Shown here in pieces: positions 57,341 to 64,000 of a stretch of DNA of 64,000 bases. The stretch lies in contig JAJEKV010000086.1 in the NCBI GenBank assembly GCA_021234155.1, positions 3,025,461 to 3,089,460 on the forward strand. Reading direction: 5' to 3'. This DNA comes from Isoetes taiwanensis. Taxonomy: Eukaryota; Streptophyta; Lycopodiopsida; Isoetales; Isoetaceae. How positions within the stretch are numbered: position 1 is the first letter of the stretch; each line of letters begins with the position of its first letter. The notes beneath the pieces were generated by a model. It was given only the letters and a program-made list of their open reading frames with translations, was not told the origin of the DNA and searched no databases. Made by a program: the position numbers and the translations under genes.

Positions 57341-58050
57341 CTTTATCTGATTAATTGCATCTTGCCAAAATTTGGCTGCTGGTGTCCTTATCTTGACCAT
57401 CTATGCTAGTGCACAAATGGGAAGGGTGTTGTATAAAGCATCAGATTCTGAATTTCAAGCATATGGAATCAAGTCTGCCTCAGATGCTTGGGGCTTGATT
57501 CTGTGGACGATAAAGTTCAATCCAATTCACTTCAATTCTATTGTATTATAGCAATGGCTAAGAACGGGGTATCGCCTATGGTGCTTATAACTCTATGAGC
57601 TATTTTTTTTTCCTTTTGTAGCTTGAGTTTCACACAGTGATGATTTTATCATTCTTTGGCTATTAGTGTATTATGGAAATATTGGCGATAAATGGATTTA
57701 TATGACTTTTTGTCGATATTTCATATTTTTCTCAGCTGAATTATTTTCTTCTCCAAGATAGGTAATCTTGTATAAAGGAAGACATCGCTCATAGCACAAC
57801 AATCTCTCTCACCGATTTAGATACATGACCTTGTATTTTAAAAGAATGGATCAACTGGAGAGAACCGGAATGCACATTCACGTATTTTTGTGTAGATCCT
57901 TGGGGATGTTGGAGAAGGGACTAGACTGTTATCAGGGCACAAATCATGTGATGCAAATCATAACGCACTTGAAGGCTTCTAGAGGGCCAATTTTGGCAGA
58001 AGTAATTGTGTTACTCTTTAAACTAAGCAATTTTAGAAGGATTCCTAAAA
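57341..58050. other. No recognisable gene
   Basis: Possible upstream part of the PPR fragment at its left side; otherwise unassigned AT-rich sequence. Confidence 0.3.
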
Positions 58051-58058
58051 AATGAACC

Positions 58059-58925
58059 ATGAGCATCATTCAGCCTAGTCATAAGAGAAGAGGTACAGAT
58101 GGCTCCAAAAACTATCGCACGGCTAAACTATTTGGTAAAGTTTTTGACATTAAGCTGACAAAATGGGCAGATGAAAATAATATTAGAGCAATGGGGCAGG
58201 GTATGGAACTCTTGCTTCACTTGATCACGCTACGCAAGCTAAGCCTAAAAACAAAGTCTTGATTTGCTGTTATCGATTTTGCAAAGACCTTTGGTACGGA
58301 TCCAAGGCGCCAAAAGAATGAATCATTGCAGTGGGAAGGCTTTATCAAAATGTTCAAAAGAAAGTGGTCACTCCAATGGGTATGAGAGATGCAATATTTA
58401 GCAATCGTAGGGAAGCAAGGCTGCCCAATGTTACCTACTCTATTTGGTTTGTATGTGGATCCGCTTCAAAGCTTCCTACAAGCAAAAGGTTGTAAATTTT
58501 TTCGATTATATGAGGAGCTAGGAATGCTATTGCTTTTTGCCGATGATCTATTGCTATCAATGTATACTCAAGAAGACATGCAGGGTCAATTGGAGGCACT
58601 TGCAGATTTTTGTAACAGATTTGGCCTTACGGTAAACTTAGCTAAGACTAAGATTGTGTGTTTTGGTAAAACCGAGGCTAATATCATATCCCAAAGGGAA
58701 AGAGTAGAACATGTTAATTCTCACAAATACCTTGGGCATGAGGTTTATGCTGGCAAGAGAAGTTGGACCCAAGGTGTGGACAAAAGACATCTGAATTGAA
58801 AGCATTCTATGCTCTGCTTAATCAATAAAGGCAAGCAAATGTGCATTCTTGGGCAATATGGAAACGGTTACTTGACACATTAGCAATGCTAGTTGCCTTG
58901 TATGCTTGTGAACTATGATGACCCT
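58059..58925 (+). mobile_element. LINE fragment of a second subfamily (RT domain)
   Basis: Plus-strand reading: LTKWADENNIRAMGQ near 58150 (RT region before the AGF motif), a DFAKTFGTD segment, GCPMLPTLFGLYVDPLQSFL near 58430, the catalytic LLLFADDLLLS near 58535, VNLAKTKIVCFGK near 58640, HVNSHKYLGHEVYAGKRSW near 58715, then a YACEL-like end. FADD replaces the YADD of the other family. The 5-prime part is missing, and the reading ends abruptly at 58920 where the next LINE starts. Confidence 0.75.
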
Positions 58926-60399
58926 CCTTACATTGATCAATTGGAGAGCTGGCTTGCTGATAATGGGGGCGACGGGGCTCACCTTCTCTACCAGATCATC
59001 AAGCAGTTAATATATGCTGATGATGTGGACCTCCTAGCTTACACACCAGCAGACATGCAACGACATCTCGATGCCCTGGACACATTTTGTCAAGCAACTG
59101 ATATGCGCGTCAACTTGGCCAAGACTAAGGTGGTTTTCATATCATCTTCACGACGGTAGGATCCCTCCTTCCGCTTCGAGGGGCGTAATGTGGAAGTAGC
59201 ATCCACATACAAATATTTGGGAGTGGAGTTTCCGTCTACTATGCACCGGGACACATCCATACTGCTACGAAGTTACGGTGGCTGGAAAGCACTATATGCA
59301 ATGCAAAACAATAGTCATAGAGCGGAGTTGTATGATTGGACCCATCACCACACCTGCTCAAAGTCTTAGTGGAGCCCGCCCTTTTATACTGGTGGAAGTA
59401 TGGGGCCCAGAGTATCCCTCGCTACTTGGAATGACTTGGAGCAAAAGTGTAAAGCCTTCTTGGTACGAGCACTAGGGTTGAAGTCCACAAATCCCCATAT
59501 CAAATTCTACTACAGAAACAGATTCTTGCCTCTTCGTGAGGGCGCCCTTGATCGCCACATTGTCTATTTTCGGAAGGTGGTCAACATGGACGATGCTCGC
59601 GTCCCAAAACTAGCTTATATCATGGCAATGGGGCCACAACGCCAAGGCCTGCTTTGAGGGAAAAGAGAGCTCAATGGATGGCTAGATGGAATGTGCAGGA
59701 GGACACATGTGCAAACAGAGGCAGATCGCCATAGCTTGAGGCAATATCTTGACGCTTGCTTCATCAGCAAGCTTTGGGATGCCAGCGCCCTTGAACAGGT
59801 CAAGACAGCACACTACCAGCGCCACATAAATCCCACATTGGAACGAGGCCCACAATGCTACCTGCGCACCCACTTGCCCATGAAAAGACGCAGACTCATT
59901 GCCTCCATTCGCACAGGGGCACATCATCTTCGAATTGAGACAGGCAGATGGATTGGTGAGCCACGTCAGGACAGGCTCTGTCAATGCTGCCAAATGGGAG
60001 TCATTGAGGATGAATCTCATACCCTTCAAAGTTGCCCAGCATATGATCAAATCCGGACGACGCTATCTTTGAAGTTGGTCGCCCGCCACCGCTACATGTG
60101 ACATTGAGCACGGCATCCGTACGGATGCTAGGATCATACCTTCAGGAGGTCATGGACATGCGAGATCAGCTATGTCCTCGGGCACGCACTTGACATGTAC
60201 ATACACATTTATTTCATGATGATGTATACTTGTATGCTTTTGACAAAGATTCTTATTATCGCCACGGTTTTCCTCGAAAACCCTTCTAGCGGGGGTTTTA
60301 ACCCTGACAAGAATAAGTTTGTTTAGCGCTTCTTCCTCGGGTCCTATAGGCCGATTGGTCTCAGTGGACGATAAAAAAACTATTCTATTCTATTCTTAT
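58926..60399 (+). mobile_element. LINE, copy 3, 5-prime truncated, complete 3-prime end
   Basis: Begins inside the RT at YIDQLESWLADNGGDG, followed by LIYADDVDLLAYTPADMQ, MRVNLAKTKVVF and a YLGVEFP piece, then the linker RFLPLREGALDRHIVYFRK, and a C-terminal metal-binding motif CQCCQMGVIEDESHTLQSC (Cys-x-Cys-Cys, His, Cys) near 59985. The 3-prime end is GTGGACGATAAAAAAACT with TATTC repeats (60381-60399). About four frame breaks occur. This is the best kept copy for defining the family. Confidence 0.85.
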
Positions 60400-63130
60400 T
60401 AAAGGGGAAGCGGAATGCATTGGAATAAATACATAAATATTGTTACATATTGATCTTAAAGTGAAAAGATTAGTGATGTATGAGATTTGGTTAATGGAAA
60501 TTGGAGCATACCCATTGGAGATCCAAGCAGCATGGCAAATTGTCCAGTACTTGAATAAATGAATAGAAGGAACATCTTTGGCACCTATATACACCTGCTT
60601 TTGTTTGCACGTATATACAACTGTATCCTGTACATTCCACATGGCCAGTCACCATGGTTGCCATTAAGGGGTGAGTAAAATTTGAATAGAATAAATTTTC
60701 TATTTTTAGCCAAATTTTCAATGGTTATGCCTCCCGCCTTTCTTCTATTAGCCGTGATTTCTAGGCTCCAAGAAAGTGATTCATCGACCATTTTTCTCCG
60801 TTTCCTTATGAATTCGCCCCTTATCCTCCTCCTCTCAGATTAGGTAATCTCCTACTACCGAAACATTGCATTTCTTAAAACTTAACAAAATTCTAGTAAT
60901 GAGAGGTTTATTTATAACTTGTTCCAAGAATGCTTTTGAAAATTGAATTCGTGCATCTCATGCAAGAAACATCTGAAGGGTATATGAAAACTTCATCAGG
61001 CTTAGATTAAATGATATAATTATGAATCTCAGCTTTATTTAGAGAAAGAAATGATATCCAAAGAAGATCCAAGCAAGAGTTTTTAGATAGTCAAGGAAGA
61101 GGCATAATACCAATCCAAATTTTGATGCTTCTACTTAGAAGGCCTCTCATTGTGTTTTATCTTTTTGCTTGGTTCAGAATCATATTATCTAATCTAAATA
61201 AACTAACCTTGAATTTGTGTTTTTTGTGATGTTGTAAATTGCAAAGACAGATTCACTGGGAAAATTGGTACGGATATTCAAATTGATAAACAAGTCAGGT
61301 TATTAAAGAATTTTCATGCACTTTATCTCTTTATCCTAGGGCATTTTTTTTGCAAACTCTTGAGCTAAACTTAAATCCATCAATTGATTTAGAACTTAAC
61401 TCAACTAATAAAGATGAGAATGTCGTGTACATTGTTACCTTCTAATTTTGCTGCAAGCAGCACATGAGAAGAATGGGCTGAGAGGCAAAGTTTCTAACGA
61501 ACTTCTTCACATATTGCAGGCTTTCAACTGTCTAAAATGTCTAGGAAGAGCATTATGTCATTCTTTCAGACTTGCAATGAGGATTCAACAACTTGTAGCA
61601 GCAGCATCCAAGAAACTCTTACCGCAACAAGCATCCAAGAACTCCTAGTATGTATGTGGAGCTCTCATCAATCATTGTGATTATAGGTGAATGTGAGGTG
61701 AAGAAATTAGAATTGTAGGTAGGTGCAAATAAAGAGGCGACATGATCTAGTTTTAGAATTGATTGTGGGGCAAATGATCCTCAAGAGGATGTTACAAAAA
61801 ATTGTAAGGGGAATAAGTGAAAAGGGCAATTAGGTCAATGGACTCAAGGGAGAGATTTTCAAGAAGATTGGGGAAGGAGATTCCCATGCATAATGCCCAT
61901 AATTGAGGAAGACGAGTTTGGACTAGAGCAAGTAGAGCACATTGTGATGCATGCTCATGGAAACAAGGAAATAAGATTGACATGCAGTTGAAGTTGGACA
62001 CGATAGAGAAGCATGATGGTAAAACATATATCAAGAAGATGGAGGATGGGAAGGAAGTACACACACATGGAAAACAAAGAATGATTGTAGGCATTTGCAA
62101 TATGTTGACCAATGTTTAAGTTCCTCACATTCACTATCGAACCACTTGTTTCGCAGAAAGCTGGTTGAACATGAATGCCTTCTTGTGTATCTTCTTCAAG
62201 AATCGTTCTTCAACACTCAGAAAGATGCTGGCCAAATCATCAGTTTGTTGCTCCAAAGTGGAAAGCTGCAAAATTTTCATTTTCCATTCGATTACCAATT
62301 GTGTGCATAAGATTCTACTCAGTTGTAATCTAAGCAAAACTAGATAACTTGGCATCGGGACTGCATTGGTTGTCAATGGGGTTGATGATTTGAACCTACC
62401 TCTTCGTCTATGCTATTTGTTCCTACCTTAAGACATGTGAGAAGGTGTAGATCTTGCTCAACCACAAGCATATAATTTACAAGGCTGGATCCCCCCCTCC
62501 CCCCTGCCCCCTCCCCGAGTGATTCTCCTGTCTTCAAGTATTGAAGGAGGAAGATGGCCACTGTTGTGCGAGACCATCGCCGATAAGCAAGTCGAAGATG
62601 TTACACATATGAAGGAACTGCCTTGCAAATCACTTGACTGAATGGCCCATGTCTTCTGGCATGCATGGCAAAAAAAATCTTCTAACATATGAAGCCATAG
62701 GGCCAGAGGGTTAAACTTTGTCAACTACTCTGTCCCCCTGTGTGCATTGACGCCCCAAACTAGCATTACATATCCTAATTGCCTGTATTGCAGAATGTCA
62801 TCATATAGATCGACATATAGATCCAATTTGTCTACATCTGAGTGCCCGTGACAGAAGTTTGAGTATGCATGCAAGAAGTAACATGCAGCCATGAAAAGGA
62901 TTTGCCCATATTGGTTCTGCATCCGTAATCACATGTAACAATTATGTCTTTCTATATCATGCAGGGAATCTGAAGGTGTCAATGTAGTCTTATATCGGCC
63001 GGCTATGCCATGCGCCCACTGAACTCCCACATTTATTCAATAAGGAATACTGTTGATAGCTTATCAGATCTATTATCCTTCGACCAGCATGTTCCCATGT
63101 TTCTATAAGAAAATGAAATCCATATTCCTG
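60400..63130. other. No recognisable gene; C-rich run
   Basis: Short frames on both strands (for example plus 61448-61648 and 62095-62310) match nothing I know. A C-rich run lies at 62488-62515 (CCCCCCCTCCCCCCTGCCCC), GC-skewed unlike its surroundings. No tRNA or repeat array is seen. Confidence 0.35.
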
Positions 63131-63139
63131 GGTATGGAG

Positions 63140-64000
63140 TTCAAGCTTTCCCTCTTCTTCCATGAAAAGTCCCTACAATATCAGGAGACCATCTGCATGC
63201 ACATTCTCTATTTAGAAGTGGTGGTATGTGCAACTGCAGTTGTAATAGTAATACCATGAGGGATTGCAGTAGTAGAAGCAGTGGCAGTAGCACCCCAAGG
63301 GTTGTATGAGCAGTAGTGGTAGCATCAACTACACCTCGAGGGATTGCAGCAGTAGCAGTAGTGAGTGATTGCATGAGGAGTTGTAGTAGCACTTGCCTGA
63401 GGAGTTGTAGCACGAACATCTGGAGTAGCAGATAGTCCAATTATTCCTTTCTACACAATATCTGCTACAATATGGTTAGATGGACGAAAAATCCATAGCT
63501 TTCCTTGAAACAACACACCAACACCACCAATATTTCTTATGTCCCTCACTCGAGTAAGCTCATATAAAAGCTTACTCGTATGTAGTGCGGTGGGGTCATA
63601 ATTTACATACACCGAGGTGCCTATTAACTTTGCTCCTTGATTGAGTATGGTGCCTTTCACCATTGCATCTGCCATTATGAATTTCACAATATGTGGCTAA
63701 TTGGGCGCTAAATGCCAAGATGGATTGCCCGATAATGTGCACAAGAGCATAAAATCTTACCTTGTAGAGGACCATTGTCTGGATCTTCTTGCTAAGGTCC
63801 TCCCTTGTCTCCTCGCATAGAACTCGGACCACCACATTGTAATTCCTGTGCCTCTGTTCTTGTTGCTCCTTGAGCACCTTTGCTACTTGAGAGCTTACCT
63901 GTGAATTGGGATGGAGTCTATAAGATCCTTCAAGAAAAGCTTGATTGCCACATACTGGTCCTGACTTGCATTGGTTGTGAGAGTAAGTGGGATTCCCCAT
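63140..64000 (-). CDS. Unidentified gene with Ala/Thr/Pro-rich part, open at window edge
   Basis: From the right edge a minus-strand reading gives KVLKEQQEQRHRNYNVVVRV, EETREDLSKKIQTMVLYK and a GTAAGAT donor at about 63757. After a GGCAG acceptor near 63679 it gives DAMVKGTILNQGAKLIGTSV, LLYELTRVRDIRNIGGVGVL and PSNHIVADIV, ending at a stop near 63451. A low-complexity stretch with ATTPQASATTTPHA follows (63250-63430). The V-K-G-T-I ... LLYELTRVRDI ... SNHIV pattern faintly recalls the C-terminal region of plant CACTA-associated proteins (Transposase_23/24 type), which is a weak guess. The start lies outside the window. Confidence 0.35.

Noticed and set aside
63141-63440. 99-codon Leu-rich frame on the minus strand
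   Set aside because: A shifted frame of a trinucleotide-rich low-complexity stretch; the more natural frame there gives Ala/Thr/Pro-rich text.
1-64000. CRISPR arrays, bacterial operons, integrases or phage genes
   Set aside because: No regularly spaced identical repeats with unique spacers and no prokaryotic gene organisation; intron-containing plant genes dominate.

Overview
This window looks like nuclear DNA of a land plant. It is AT-rich, and every gene that can be recognised belongs to a plant family with plant-style introns. These are a plastid carotenoid enzyme with a transit-peptide-like leader (zeta-carotene desaturase), plant-type PPR proteins, a LOG2/LUL-type RING ubiquitin ligase, a plastid-type Rossmann protein, a divergent CRAL-TRIO protein, a Yos1-like protein and a tRNA-Gln-like gene. 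Low gene density, many decayed retroelements and several PPR pieces fit a large genome such as a fern or another non-seed vascular plant. That placement is inference; nothing here fixes the species.

Layout. 1-10 kb: mostly unassigned DNA with one unidentified spliced gene (3.4-4.2 kb). 10-16 kb: one or two exons of a DNAJC8/SPF31-like protein (minus), an unidentified exon, several tandem repeats and two copies of a RING-finger exon (minus). 16-19.4 kb: a LINE copy running into a PPR gene (both minus). 20-29.6 kb: the gene core, with a complete 14-exon zeta-carotene desaturase gene (minus) head-to-head with an NAD(P)-binding Rossmann gene (plus). 31-40 kb: tandem repeats, TTCnnGAA arrays, a tRNA-like element and an AT-rich repeat present twice, one copy split by a nested insertion of about 2.9 kb. 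42-48 kb: single exons of a CRAL-TRIO gene and a GT90-like gene, a second LINE copy, an inverted satellite and a tRNA-Gln-like pair. 48-56 kb: a Helitron helicase remnant, an unidentified minus-strand gene, a MITE copy, a truncated Ty1/copia element and an intact Yos1-like gene. 56-64 kb: a PPR fragment, two fused LINE fragments and an unidentified minus-strand gene at the right edge.

The biology that can be read is plastid carotenoid synthesis (zeta-carotene to lycopene), beside a putative plastid Rossmann protein with which it may share a promoter region. The other genes are unrelated to each other. No operon, CRISPR array or defence system is present, as expected for a plant nucleus.

One caution affects all coding calls. 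Most recognisable genes carry single-base insertions or deletions, often in short homopolymers, while their codons and most splice sites are well kept. This may mean consensus sequencing errors as much as real pseudogenes, so frameshifted genes are given as genes with frame breaks noted.
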